Shown here: piece after piece, positions 26,841 through 36,257 of the stretch | Position numbering within the stretch: position 1 is the first letter of the stretch | Layout: each line of letters starts with the position of its first letter | NCBI GenBank assembly: GCA_050633105.1 | Contig: JBOEFW010000042.1 | Span: forward strand, 1-64,000 | Length of the DNA stretch: 64,000 nucleotides | Origin: Aureispira sp050633105 | GTDB lineage: Bacteria > Bacteroidota > Bacteroidia > Chitinophagales > Saprospiraceae | Direction: 5' to 3' | Position numbers and translations under genes: made by a program | Notes under the pieces: model-generated | Databases searched by the model: none | What the model saw: the letters and a program-made list of their open reading frames with translations, nothing else | What the model was told of the DNA's origin: nothing

Positions 26841-28232
26841 TTAGTACTCAAATTCCATGTTGGGAGATGGAAAGCCAAACAGGTGGTTTGTTTTGATATA
26901 ACGGGCAACCTTGGGCGTTACAAAATCTTCCCAGCCTTCTTCATCATCGCGTAATTTATTAAGCACATCAATAGCGTAAATGCGCAACAAACTAGGATCA
27001 TAATGCTCCACATCAATTACATGGCGGTTTTCCATGATGTGTTTGTATAAATAGCGAATGCCTTCTGGAATAGGCAAATTGCGGCAAGTCATCAACTGGT
27101 CGCCATCTTCGCTATAGGAAGGATAAACTAAAATACGCACATTACGCGTAAATATTTCTCCATAAGAAGTAATCAAACGACCATCTATGTTTTGATAATA
27201 ATTTCTATTGATTACCTCCAACAAACTCTTGGCGCCAATTACAATTCCCAGTTTAGCAATTCGATAGGCGGACAAATAATCAATAAGGTTTTTATATTGT
27301 GGGCAATTACTAATCATCACATATTGCCCCAAGTAATTGAGCAAAGAGACACGATCTAAGTAATCTTTATAATTCACTTTACCAGTATCTCTTGAAAGAT
27401 CGTCAAGCGTCATTTCAGCCAAAATACTGGTTCCTCTAGAAGAAATATCTTCCTCCATTGCAAATTGTTGAGCAGCAGCTTTTATTCGATCTAAAGTGCG
27501 TAAAGTTGCTGGTCGAAAGCTTCCTCGAACCACTAAAGCATTGTGCTTGTACATAAACTCTGAAGGATGCACAGGCATTCCATTGGAATCAATAATAGCT
27601 ACTTTAGTCATTTTTTGTTTGACCAATTCCAACGCTACCAAACGATTATCAACCATTTGAAATTGAGGCCCCTTTATACGCAGCAAATCAATTTTAACAC
27701 GATTTCTAATCCCTTCCAACAAGGAATGCATGAGTTGTGTATAATCGTTATTATAATGATAACAAGCATAAACAATGTTCACTCCTAACATACCAACAGC
27801 TTGCTGTTGCAAGGCAGTATCGTTATCCNNCTCTCGCGGATGCAGCTGAAATCGCAGGCCCAACCAGCCTTGGCCCTTATTTGTTTTGTGATAATTGAGT
27901 GTTTCTACCGTATCTGCAAAGGCAAACAAACGGCATTTGGGGCGAGCCGCGCTCAAACGATCCATCATCAAAGCATACTCATGGTCCAACATTTTATACA
28001 ACCTAGATTCACAAACATAACGGCCTTTTTTCTCCACTCCATAGATGTCGTCACTCACAAGCTTATCGTAAGCGGAGATGGTTTTCGCAATTGTTCCAGA
28101 AGAAGCGCCCGCCTTAAAGAAGTATTGGGCAACTTCCTGCCCAGCACCAATCTCCGCAAAGGAGCCATAGGTATTGGGATCTAGATTAATTTCGAGGGCT
28201 TTCTGTAATGGTTCAAGAATTTGTGTTGGCAT
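26841..28232 (-). CDS. conserved large protein of unclear function, interrupted by NN
   Basis: The 463-codon frame starts MPTQILEPLQKALEINLDP and has FAEIGAGQEVAQYFFKAGASSGTIAKTISAYD near its N-terminus. I recognise this as a widely conserved bacterial family sometimes labelled a nicotinamide-nucleotide adenylyltransferase; I do not trust that label, as no HxGH nucleotidyltransferase motif is seen. At 27829-27830 two Ns fall inside the frame after HPRE. Relatives, from memory, have about ten more residues here (a strand before the MLDN-like segment), so the two Ns probably stand for a small missing stretch rather than two bases. The frame happens to stay open. Confidence 0.7.
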   Translation of the reverse strand: MPTQILEPLQKALEINLDPNTYGSFAEIGAGQEVAQYFFKAGASSGTIAKTISAYDKLVSDDIYGVEKKGRYVCESRLYKMLDHEYALMMDRLSAARPKCRLFAFADTVETLNYHKTNKGQGWLGLRFQLHPREXDNDTALQQQAVGMLGVNIVYACYHYNNDYTQLMHSLLEGIRNRVKIDLLRIKGPQFQMVDNRLVALELVKQKMTKVAIIDSNGMPVHPSEFMYKHNALVVRGSFRPATLRTLDRIKAAAQQFAMEEDISSRGTSILAEMTLDDLSRDTGKVNYKDYLDRVSLLNYLGQYVMISNCPQYKNLIDYLSAYRIAKLGIVIGAKSLLEVINRNYYQNIDGRLITSYGEIFTRNVRILVYPSYSEDGDQLMTCRNLPIPEGIRYLYKHIMENRHVIDVEHYDPSLLRIYAIDVLNKLRDDEEGWEDFVTPKVARYIKTNHLFGFPSPNMEFEY

Positions 28233-28550
28233 AATTTAACGGACGTAGTGGTTCTATTTTTTCTGAAAGAGCATCTTCTAGTTGGCTTCTTCTTTTTATT
28301 ACTCCCCAATTTATGAATTATAAGCTTCTTGTACAAAAATAATTCCCAAACAAAACAATACATTTTTGTAAACCTCTTAAAGTCACTTTTTATAACAACT
28401 CAAGCCAACGACTCAAAAAGCTTGCTTTTACAAAAAAGAAGCACAACAAATTTATTTGATTATTTTTTATTAGATCTTATTACAATTATTTAACATTCAT
28501 TAATGTTCGCCTATTTTAAGTCCTGCCTGTTGTCCCGACAAATACCAATA

Positions 28551-28669
28551 AGAGTTTGTTTAAAATTNNNNNNNNNNNNNNNNNNNNNNNNNNNNNNNNN
28601 NNNNNNNNNNNNNNNNNNNNNNNNNNNNNNNNNNNNNNNNNNNNNNNNNNAAAAATTTAAACAGGCTCT
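28551..28669. repeat. interspersed inverted repeat, copy R2, interior unresolved
   Basis: Left arm AGAGTTTGTTTAAA at 28551-28564 and right arm TTTAAACAGGCTCT at 28656-28669 are the same as in R1, but are separated by 83 Ns (28568-28650). The element interior was evidently not assembled, which is what a multicopy insertion would cause. Confidence 0.7.
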
Positions 28670-29009
28670 AAAGTGCTGTTACGACGAAGCATTACTTCTG
28701 AATAGTCTTAGGGAATTATTACAAACGTTAAAACAACCTACGATCAAATATTGAGAAGAGCCCCCAAACAAACGGGCAACCAACAAGGAGTTCCCAAGCC
28801 TTATAACAACATTAGAATTAAGTTAGCACAAAAAACGAGAGATAATTTTATTTTATAGTGCATATGAATGCTTCACGATCTATCTACCTTCTTTAGCTTA
28901 ATTATCCTCCTCTTCCTACATTGCACCTCAAAAAGCAACTCACACAACAACTCCTACTTACTTGCTACTTAATTTATAGAGCATAGACAGGAGTTTAAGT
29001 AAAAAAGTT

Positions 29010-29017
29010 TACCTTTG
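29010..29017 (+). promoter_or_regulatory. candidate -7 promoter element for the glycosyltransferase pair
   Basis: TACCTTTG matches TAnnTTTG, 52 bases before the ATG at 29070. No strong -33 element is seen. Confidence 0.45.
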
Positions 29018-29069
29018 ATTCTTATTAATAAAACCACTTGCCCCAACAAGTAAAGAATACAGGTATTGA

Positions 29070-29819
29070 ATGTCTGATCGTACGGAGAACGTGAATTTGA
29101 GTATTGTGTTACCTTGTTACAATCCCTTGCCCGATTGGTCAAACACGATTGTAGTTGCTATGCAAGAGTTGCAGCAACGCCTTCCTCACGTTGTTTTTCA
29201 ATTAATCATTGTGAATGATGGCTCTAAGACTGCCATTGCTCCAGATGATTTAAAAGCGATTGAAGCGGCCGTTTCCGATTTCCAATTTATTACTTATGAA
29301 GAGAATCGTGGAAAAGGGTACGCCCTTCGCCAAGGTATGGCAGCGGTTCGCTATGAGCTTTGTATTTACACGGATATTGATTTTCCTTACACTACTGATA
29401 GTTTTTTAGCGTTATTTGAGCGCTTACAAGAGCCTAGCTTAGATGTTATTGTTGGTGTTCGTGATGCACAGTATTATCAACATGTTCCTCTTTTTAGGAA
29501 GTTCATCTCTAAGATTTTGCGTTTCTTTATCAAGCTGTTATTAAGAATAAAAATCACGGATACACAATGTGGTATCAAAGGCTTTAATACAGCAGGGCGT
29601 ACTATTTTCTCCCAAACAGAGATTGATCGTTATTTATTTGATTTAGAATTTGTCTTTCTGACCTCTAATAATAAACGCCTAACCATTACATCTATCCCTG
29701 TTACATTAAAACCAGAAATCATTTTCTCCCGAGTCAATCTAAAGATCTTATTAACAGAAAGCAGGAGCTTTTTAAAGCTGTTTTTCAAGTCTTTTTTAGG
29801 GAGTAAGTCTACTAAATAA
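29070..29819 (+). CDS. family 2 glycosyltransferase (dolichyl-phosphate type)
   Basis: A 249-residue GT-A fold enzyme resembling polyprenyl-phosphate mannose or glucose synthases. Visible are the donor-binding start LSIVLPCYNPLPDW, FQLIIVNDGSKTA, EENRGKGYALRQGM and the metal site region TDIDFP. ITDTQCGIKGFN is the usual acceptor-side motif. It has no C-terminal membrane domain. It is followed after 8 bases by the 786-residue membrane protein, which is likely to use the lipid-linked sugar that this enzyme makes. Confidence 0.85.
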   Translation: MSDRTENVNLSIVLPCYNPLPDWSNTIVVAMQELQQRLPHVVFQLIIVNDGSKTAIAPDDLKAIEAAVSDFQFITYEENRGKGYALRQGMAAVRYELCIYTDIDFPYTTDSFLALFERLQEPSLDVIVGVRDAQYYQHVPLFRKFISKILRFFIKLLLRIKITDTQCGIKGFNTAGRTIFSQTEIDRYLFDLEFVFLTSNNKRLTITSIPVTLKPEIIFSRVNLKILLTESRSFLKLFFKSFLGSKSTK

Positions 29820-29827
29820 TAGCCCTC

Positions 29828-32188
29828 ATGCGTGGTCGTTTATTATCAAAAGAGAATATCCTTATTCTCGTTTTACAAGCCATTTTGTGTCTTATTGCTT
29901 TCAATAAATTCTTCGTCCATCCTACGGATACGATGTTCATGGATTTATTTGATGGAATCAAGAACTACTTCACCTTTCAGAGCTATCTGCAACAAGATGC
30001 CAGTGTTGGGCTAGCCTTAGTTCAGGGACACGCTTATCCTTTTGGGGATTATTTGTTTTACGCCGATTTGACCCCTACGATTGCCGTTCCCCTACGCTTA
30101 TTCTCGATCTATGTTTATGATATTTCTGATTATGGCATTCCCATTTTCAATTGGATCATTATTTTGTTGCATTGGATAACGGCCTTAGTAGCCTATCGAC
30201 TGACCAAACACTTTGTAAAAACGCCTTGGTTGGCGGTGGTTTTGGCCATTAGTTTTACTTGGATTAACCCACAACTAGGCCGTTTGGGCAATGGTCATTT
30301 TAACTTGAGTGTCAGTCTATTTATTGTTATGACACTTTTGTTTTTGGTTCATATTTATAAAGGGTACCAAGCCGACCCTGAGCGTTATTTTAGTACACAT
30401 AAAGCTACTTTAGGCGCGCTATTAGCTACTTTGTATTTCGCCTCTTTCACCCACTTATACTTCCTTCCTATTTTGGGAATTACAATAGGCTTTTTTGCCT
30501 TATTTCATGCGCTTGAACTTAAGTTTAAGCAACAACAAAGCTGGGTGAATAGCCTAAAACCTTTGGTGGTTATGGGAGCTCTTTGTTTTGCGGGATTGGT
30601 CTTAGTAATGGGAACCATTCTTATCGTGGATAGCTATTATTCCTTGCGTGCGGTTGGAAATTCTGCTTATGGCTTTTCAGAATGGGAGCTTTCTATTCCT
30701 TCTTTATTCACCGCTCGCGAATTCAATTACATCAGCTATTTGTTTTCTTATACAGAGCCGATTCATTATGAATCTAATTTGTATATGGGAGCCTTTACGC
30801 TTTATAGTTTAACCTTCTTAGTATTGCTTAAATTCTTTGGTAAATCCATGTATTTATCCACAAAGACGCTCTTCATGAAACAGCCATTTTTAGGGCCAAT
30901 GCTTGGTGTAGGTTTTTGTTGCTTTTTTGTGGCCATGGGGGATGCTTATTATTTCCTAGACAACCAATATTTCTTTAAGAACTACTTCAATCCCTTCTTC
31001 TATTTACGAAAAATAGTAAGTACGATTGAGCAGTTCCGCTGTTTAGCACGCTTCTATTGGCCTGCCTTCTGGATCTTTAGTTTAGCTGTTGCTTCTTGTG
31101 TTGATTACTACTATAGAAACCATTCTAAGTCTTGGATGAAAGGAGTCGTTGGCGCTTTAGCTTTATTAGCGGTGTCTGATGCAAAAGATGTCGTTTCTTT
31201 TCAAAATAGAGCGTATTGGCCAAATTTCTTTACAAAAGCAAAAACAGAAACGGGGTATAAAGCCATTGATGCTATAGAGCATTCCAAGTATCAAGCAATA
31301 CTGCCGCTCCCTTATTTTCATAACAGTACAGAGCTAGATGGCCTTGTATTGAATGGAGGTGCTTATTATAATAAAGAGACACAACGCATCAGTCTATTGA
31401 CCAATTTACCCATGATGAGTGTGCAAAGTTCACGCCTTCCTGTAACACACACTAGGCATTTGTTCTCGCTCTTCTTCCCTCCTTATCCTGATCAAGAGCT
31501 TCTTGATCAATTTAATGACCAACCCATCCTAGTCCTTTACCACAAGGACTTCCATGAAAAAATGGATACTTATGGTAGTTTTGACATTCCACCTGTTAGT
31601 CCTGCTAAAGATGTGGTTTGGAATGGCCAATCATTACCTACTTATTACAACATGAAAAAGATAAGTGAAGATGAGACTTATATCGTTTACGAGTGGGACC
31701 CTAAAGCCATCAATGCCAGCAATGTAGATGCCCAAGAACAAGATTGGGATATGGAAAACATTGCCGTCACTACTCCAATGAGTGCCGCTGATAGTAGCCA
31801 AAACAACTATTTAGAAGTTCTAATGAGTCAAAATACCCTAAGTCAACAACATGCACACGCTGGAAAACAAGGGGTCATGGTCTCGCCAGAAAATAAAATT
31901 GTCTTACAACATGTCTTACACCAAGTTGTCCCTGGCACTAGTATAGAAATGACGCTTTGGCGGCACCGCTCTGCAACTAATGGTGCCTTTGTTGCAGAAG
32001 GCAAAGATTACTTCCAAAGCCAAGAGGTTGTTCTCCAAGAAGAAGAAGATTGGCAACAAATTAAGGCTTCTTTCTTCCTTCCTCTAGATTATCAAGGGAC
32101 TATGCTAAAACTGCATTATTGGAATGCGACTGCTGTACCTGTTTATATTGATGATTTTTCTATTAAAGTTTATACACCGATTCAATAA
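29828..32188 (+). CDS. large polytopic membrane protein, probable lipid-sugar-using transferase
   Basis: The 786-residue protein has about ten hydrophobic spans in its first 460 residues (starting ENILILVLQAILCLIAF) and a soluble C-terminal part of about 300 residues with a carbohydrate-binding-like beta segment near the end (MLKLHYWNATAVPVYIDDFSIKV). No Pfam family is identifiable by eye. The layout resembles GT-C glycosyltransferases and YfhO-like proteins. Its tight coupling to the polyprenyl-phosphate-type glycosyltransferase supports a role in envelope glycan transfer; that is inference. Confidence 0.65.
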   Translation: MRGRLLSKENILILVLQAILCLIAFNKFFVHPTDTMFMDLFDGIKNYFTFQSYLQQDASVGLALVQGHAYPFGDYLFYADLTPTIAVPLRLFSIYVYDISDYGIPIFNWIIILLHWITALVAYRLTKHFVKTPWLAVVLAISFTWINPQLGRLGNGHFNLSVSLFIVMTLLFLVHIYKGYQADPERYFSTHKATLGALLATLYFASFTHLYFLPILGITIGFFALFHALELKFKQQQSWVNSLKPLVVMGALCFAGLVLVMGTILIVDSYYSLRAVGNSAYGFSEWELSIPSLFTAREFNYISYLFSYTEPIHYESNLYMGAFTLYSLTFLVLLKFFGKSMYLSTKTLFMKQPFLGPMLGVGFCCFFVAMGDAYYFLDNQYFFKNYFNPFFYLRKIVSTIEQFRCLARFYWPAFWIFSLAVASCVDYYYRNHSKSWMKGVVGALALLAVSDAKDVVSFQNRAYWPNFFTKAKTETGYKAIDAIEHSKYQAILPLPYFHNSTELDGLVLNGGAYYNKETQRISLLTNLPMMSVQSSRLPVTHTRHLFSLFFPPYPDQELLDQFNDQPILVLYHKDFHEKMDTYGSFDIPPVSPAKDVVWNGQSLPTYYNMKKISEDETYIVYEWDPKAINASNVDAQEQDWDMENIAVTTPMSAADSSQNNYLEVLMSQNTLSQQHAHAGKQGVMVSPENKIVLQHVLHQVVPGTSIEMTLWRHRSATNGAFVAEGKDYFQSQEVVLQEEEDWQQIKASFFLPLDYQGTMLKLHYWNATAVPVYIDDFSIKVYTPIQ

Positions 32189-32260
32189 GTTGATAGCATA
32201 CCATAAAACAAAAAACAGCTCTACCATAGAAAGATCAAGTACCACAACCATGTTGAAATA

Positions 32261-32500
32261 ATGCACATAGAATTCAATAAACTTGGAGTAATTGTAGAAT
32301 CTAAAGACAAAGCCTATTTGTCAGACAACATATACATAGAAACAGAGGATATCAACAGTAATTTTTGTTGCATCATAATAACAGACGCATTGGGAAGCGG
32401 TGATGAAGTGTGTAGCATTGATGGTTTAGAAGAAACTTTTAAGGAACGTGGATGGGTGGTAGAATGGGGCGACTGTATTCTTCCTCAGCAACATTCATAA
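32261..32500 (+). CDS. small hypothetical protein
   Basis: A 79-residue acidic product starting MHIEFNKLGVIVES, with no membrane span and four cysteines. No family is recognised. The composition and the clean position between two genes make it a plausible gene, but no promoter or partner supports it. Confidence 0.45.
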   Translation: MHIEFNKLGVIVESKDKAYLSDNIYIETEDINSNFCCIIITDALGSGDEVCSIDGLEETFKERGWVVEWGDCILPQQHS

Positions 32501-32525
32501 ATAAAATAGTTGTATCACCAGGCCG

Positions 32526-35462
32526 TTATTCCTTTGGAACATCCAATGCCTCCCATAAAACCTCCACCAAGTGCAAGGCTGTTCGAGCTGTTCCATCTGC
32601 GATTTGATGTCTACAACTTGTTCCAGAAGCAACAATAATAGTATCTACAGGAGCCTTTTTAATGGTAGGAAATAAAACTAAATCTCCAACCGCTTGGCTC
32701 AACTCGTAGTGTTCTTTTTCATAACCAAAAGAACCAGCCATGCCACAACAGCCAGCAGGAATCAACTCCACATTGTAATTTTCAGGTAAGGATAAAGTCC
32801 AAATAGCCTCTTCTATGTTGCCCAAAGATTTTTGATGACAATGTCCATGTAACAAGAGTTGTTTTTTTGCTTTAGTAAAAACGGAAGCCGTAATTTTTCC
32901 TTGTTGTATTTCCTTCGCCAAGAACTCTTCTATCATTAGCGCCTGTTTTCCAATCCTCTTAGCAGCAGCAACCAAAGGCACCTCTACCAATCGAGGATAT
33001 TCATCTCGAAAACTTAAAATAGCAGAAGGCTCTATTCCAATTAATGGTGTTGTTTCTTTCAATAATTCTTTAAAAATACGAACGTTTTCATTCGCCATTT
33101 TTTTAGCACGAATCAATAAGCCTTTAGAAATCGCAGCACGGCCACTTTCTGGATGCTCCACCAATTGAACATGGTATCCTAATGCAGTTAATAGTTGAAT
33201 TCCTTTGATACCGATGGTGGTATCGTTCCAATTTGTAAATTCATCACAAAAAAGATAAACAAGTTCCTTTTGTCCTTGCTCCTTTTTGTAATTTTTTTGA
33301 TACCATTGACGCAAGCTAAATTTATGAATACTAGGCAAAGAACGTTCCTGAGCCACTCCTAGAACTTTCTTTGCCAGCCCACTTAAAATGTTATTTTGCA
33401 GGAAAAAATTATATAAACTAGGAAACACTCCACCAAGCTGATTAAAGGTATTGATATATGCAAAGGCTTTAGCTCTTAAAGGAATACCATTACTTTTATA
33501 ATATTGGTGCAGAAACTCTGCTTTCAAAGTAGCAATATCTACATTTGAAGGACATTCTGACGCACAAGCTTTACAAGACAGACAAAGATCCATCACTGTT
33601 TTAATTTCTTCTTGATCAAAGGGGTTTTCTTGCTCGCTTTGCGTTAGAAACTCTCGAAGAACGTTTGCTCTAGCACGGGTCGTCTCTTGTTCGTTTCGAG
33701 TAGCTTGATAACTGGGGCACATCGTCCCTCCTGCCAAGGGTAATTTCCGACAATCACCAGAACCATTACACTTTTCAGCAGCGCGTAGCAATCCACCAGT
33801 AGCCGAAAAATCAAAGACGGTCGCCAGTTCTTTGGTTGGAACATCCGCTTTATAACGCAGAGCACTGTTCATTGGAGGCGTATCCACAATTTTGTTTGGA
33901 TTAAAAATATACTGGCTATCCCAAGTGTACTTAATTCTTTGGAAGAGCTCATAATTGATTGGACCAACCACCAAAGGAATAAAAGCTCCCCGCAAACGAC
34001 CATCTCCATGTTCCCCACTCAATGATCCTCCATATTTCTTAACCAATCGAGCGGAAGCTTCACTGATTTGATGAAATTGCTCCACATCTGTGGACTTCTT
34101 TAAATTTAGGATAGGACGTACGTGCAATTCTCCTGCACCTGCATGGGCATAAATCACTTGTTGTTGTCCAAAACTCTCCATCATTACACCCATTTCTTGA
34201 ATGTAATCTGCTAAATCATCCAATGCCACAGCGGTGTCCTCTATACAAGCAACGGCTTTTTTATCGCCAGGAAGATTAGCCAGTAAGCCTAAACCTGCCT
34301 TCCTTAATTCTCGCGCATTATTCGTTTTTTCAGGAGGAATAATGGGAAACGCATAGCCCATTTGTTGCTGCTTCAATTCCTCTATTAATATTTGTGCTTT
34401 TTGATTCGCCTCCTCAACTGTCTCTCCTCTAAATTCAATCATTAAAACGGCTGCTGGATCGCCTTCAATAAACCAGCGATTCTTTTTCTGTTTGATGTTC
34501 TCTTTCGTGCAATCCAAGATGATTTTATCCACCAATTCACATTGACTTGGCTGATGTTGCATTGTGAGTTGCGTCGCTCGCAAACTTTCATCAATCGTAT
34601 TAAAATGAGCGGCTAAAATAACAGCATGAGGCGCTTGCAATGGATCTAAATGAAGGGTTATTGCTGTAGTAAAAGCAAGAGTTCCTTCTGATCCACACAA
34701 TAATTTACAGAAGTTAAAAGGAGCATTATTATCAGAAAACAATTCTGTTTCTAACAGATAGTCTACCGCATATCCTGTATTTCTTCTATGAATACTTGAT
34801 TTAGGAAAATCTGCTCGTATACTTTCCTTTATCCTAGCATCCTTTAGTTCTGTATCCATCTGCTGGTACAATTGTCCTTCTAAGCTGTTTAATTTTGTTT
34901 TTTCTAAGAAGGTCGCTTTATCTACCGCTTGGAAATCCACTTCGGAACCATCTGCTAATAAGGTTTGGAGAGCAATTACATGTTCTCGTGTAGAACCATA
35001 AACAATAGACGTGGTTCCCGAAGAATTATTCCCTACCATCCCTCCAATCGTTGCCCGATTCGCCGTTGAAGTAATGGGACTAAAAAATAAGCCATGAGGT
35101 TGGAGAAAGGCATTTAATTCATCTCTAATCACACCAGGTTGCACCCGCACCCATTGTTCTTCTTTGTTGAATTCTAGAATACGGTTAAAGTGTTTGGAAA
35201 TATCCACCACAATCCCCTTCCCAACGACCTGACCAGCCAACGAGGTTCCTGCTGCTCTTGGAATAAGAAATGTTTGGTGTTCTTTTGCAAAGTGAATCAA
35301 CTTCTTTAAATCGGCATTATGTTTAGGTATCGCTACCGCCAATGGCAATTCTCGATAGACAGAGGCATCTGTCGCATAAATCACCCGCATTAAATCGCTG
35401 TGGTGCAACGCTCCCTCTAGTTCTTCTGCCAACTTTGTTAAACTTGTTTTATTGATTCTCAT
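32526..35462 (-). CDS. FAD-linked and Fe-S dehydrogenase (GlcD/GlpC-type fusion)
   Basis: A 978-residue fusion of a 2-hydroxyacid dehydrogenase flavoprotein with an Fe-S subunit, as in Dld-II or GlcD-GlcF type enzymes that oxidise D-lactate, glycolate or D-2-hydroxyglutarate. The N-terminal FAD_binding_4 domain has GTSLAGQVVGKGIVVD and MVGNNSSGTTSIVYGSTREH; the flavoprotein C-terminal domain ends near residue 540. A 4Fe-4S motif CLSCKACASECP follows, then two cysteine-rich CCG domains with HGHCHQ and GCCGMAGSFGYE. Substrate cannot be fixed. It is a single gene. Confidence 0.88.
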   Translation of the reverse strand: MRINKTSLTKLAEELEGALHHSDLMRVIYATDASVYRELPLAVAIPKHNADLKKLIHFAKEHQTFLIPRAAGTSLAGQVVGKGIVVDISKHFNRILEFNKEEQWVRVQPGVIRDELNAFLQPHGLFFSPITSTANRATIGGMVGNNSSGTTSIVYGSTREHVIALQTLLADGSEVDFQAVDKATFLEKTKLNSLEGQLYQQMDTELKDARIKESIRADFPKSSIHRRNTGYAVDYLLETELFSDNNAPFNFCKLLCGSEGTLAFTTAITLHLDPLQAPHAVILAAHFNTIDESLRATQLTMQHQPSQCELVDKIILDCTKENIKQKKNRWFIEGDPAAVLMIEFRGETVEEANQKAQILIEELKQQQMGYAFPIIPPEKTNNARELRKAGLGLLANLPGDKKAVACIEDTAVALDDLADYIQEMGVMMESFGQQQVIYAHAGAGELHVRPILNLKKSTDVEQFHQISEASARLVKKYGGSLSGEHGDGRLRGAFIPLVVGPINYELFQRIKYTWDSQYIFNPNKIVDTPPMNSALRYKADVPTKELATVFDFSATGGLLRAAEKCNGSGDCRKLPLAGGTMCPSYQATRNEQETTRARANVLREFLTQSEQENPFDQEEIKTVMDLCLSCKACASECPSNVDIATLKAEFLHQYYKSNGIPLRAKAFAYINTFNQLGGVFPSLYNFFLQNNILSGLAKKVLGVAQERSLPSIHKFSLRQWYQKNYKKEQGQKELVYLFCDEFTNWNDTTIGIKGIQLLTALGYHVQLVEHPESGRAAISKGLLIRAKKMANENVRIFKELLKETTPLIGIEPSAILSFRDEYPRLVEVPLVAAAKRIGKQALMIEEFLAKEIQQGKITASVFTKAKKQLLLHGHCHQKSLGNIEEAIWTLSLPENYNVELIPAGCCGMAGSFGYEKEHYELSQAVGDLVLFPTIKKAPVDTIIVASGTSCRHQIADGTARTALHLVEVLWEALDVPKE

Positions 35463-35573
35463 ACTTTCTATTGTAAAATCTATTCCTATTAGTTAACCTG
35501 CTTAAGGAGCTTCTTTTCCTTTATAAAAAAGAATAGAAGCTGCCTAAACAAATCAAATTCCATTAATATAGGG

Positions 35574-36212
35574 TTACTCATACCCTTTTCCTTCCATTAC
35601 TAATGCCTCCTTCCCTTCTACAATTTCCAAAAAAGAGCGACTAGTCATTGGTTGGCTAAACATTGGAAAATCCTTCGCAATGGCATTCTCATGCTCTTCT
35701 AAACTCAAACCCGCACAACAATCCGTCAAAGTAATAACATTGTATCCATTCTCATAAGCGGTACGCATCGTAGATTCTACACAACAATTGGTTAAAAAAC
35801 CTGCTATTGCCACATTCTTAAATCCTTTGCTTCTTAGAATAAAATCTAAATTGGTACTGTGAAAAGCGCAAAGTCCTCTTTTTCCTTCAATTGTAATATC
35901 TCCTGCTACAGGCTTTAAATCATCCTTGATTTCAGATCCCCAAGTGGTCTTTTTAAAGGCATTATTGTCTACAATACCCTTGATAATGCCATAGGGAGTT
36001 TTTGTGATTTCATTATAATCATCTGCAAAAACAATAGGAATGTGAATTATTTGAATGCCAGCAGCTCTAGCTTTTTCCACCAATGTACTGGTGTTCTCAA
36101 GCATATTCGTCGCCTCTATAACGTCCTTAACTGCATCGTGAAAGATACCGTCTTTAGAAGTGAAATCATTTTGAAATTCTATTAAAAGAATGGCTGTTTC
36201 TCTATTAATCAT
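35574..36212 (-). CDS. isochorismatase-family cysteine hydrolase
   Basis: A 212-residue hydrolase of the isochorismatase fold. The catalytic triad is visible: Asp in TAILLIEFQNDF, Lys in IEGKRGLCAF, and Cys in GFLTNCCVESTMRTA, with the usual cis-peptide before the cysteine. Family members hydrolyse nicotinamide, N-carbamoyl compounds, isochorismate or other amides. It is divergent from the AraC regulator, which probably controls it; the intergenic distance is 45 bases or about 170, depending on the regulator start. Confidence 0.85.
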   Translation of the reverse strand: MINRETAILLIEFQNDFTSKDGIFHDAVKDVIEATNMLENTSTLVEKARAAGIQIIHIPIVFADDYNEITKTPYGIIKGIVDNNAFKKTTWGSEIKDDLKPVAGDITIEGKRGLCAFHSTNLDFILRSKGFKNVAIAGFLTNCCVESTMRTAYENGYNVITLTDCCAGLSLEEHENAIAKDFPMFSQPMTSRSFLEIVEGKEALVMEGKGYE

Positions 36213-36257
36213 CTGTCAATTGTTTGTTTTAAAAATACGCCCTATCCCTTAATTAGA

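Larger units (their letters stand above)
28233..29069. other. 837-base gene-poor region with an assembly gap
   Basis: It contains CAAAAATA at 28334-28341 (TATTTTTG on the minus strand, a possible -7 element for the gene ending at 28232), the inverted-repeat element R2 with 83 Ns (28551-28669), and a promoter match at 29010-29017. A frame from 28656 to 28754 reads a plausible protein end (LLLNSLRELLQTLKQP), but its start lies in the gap, so I do not call it. Confidence 0.45.

Noticed and set aside
28503..28754. Open frame across the 83-N gap
   Set aside because: The frame exists only because Ns are read as open; the two sides cannot be joined with confidence.
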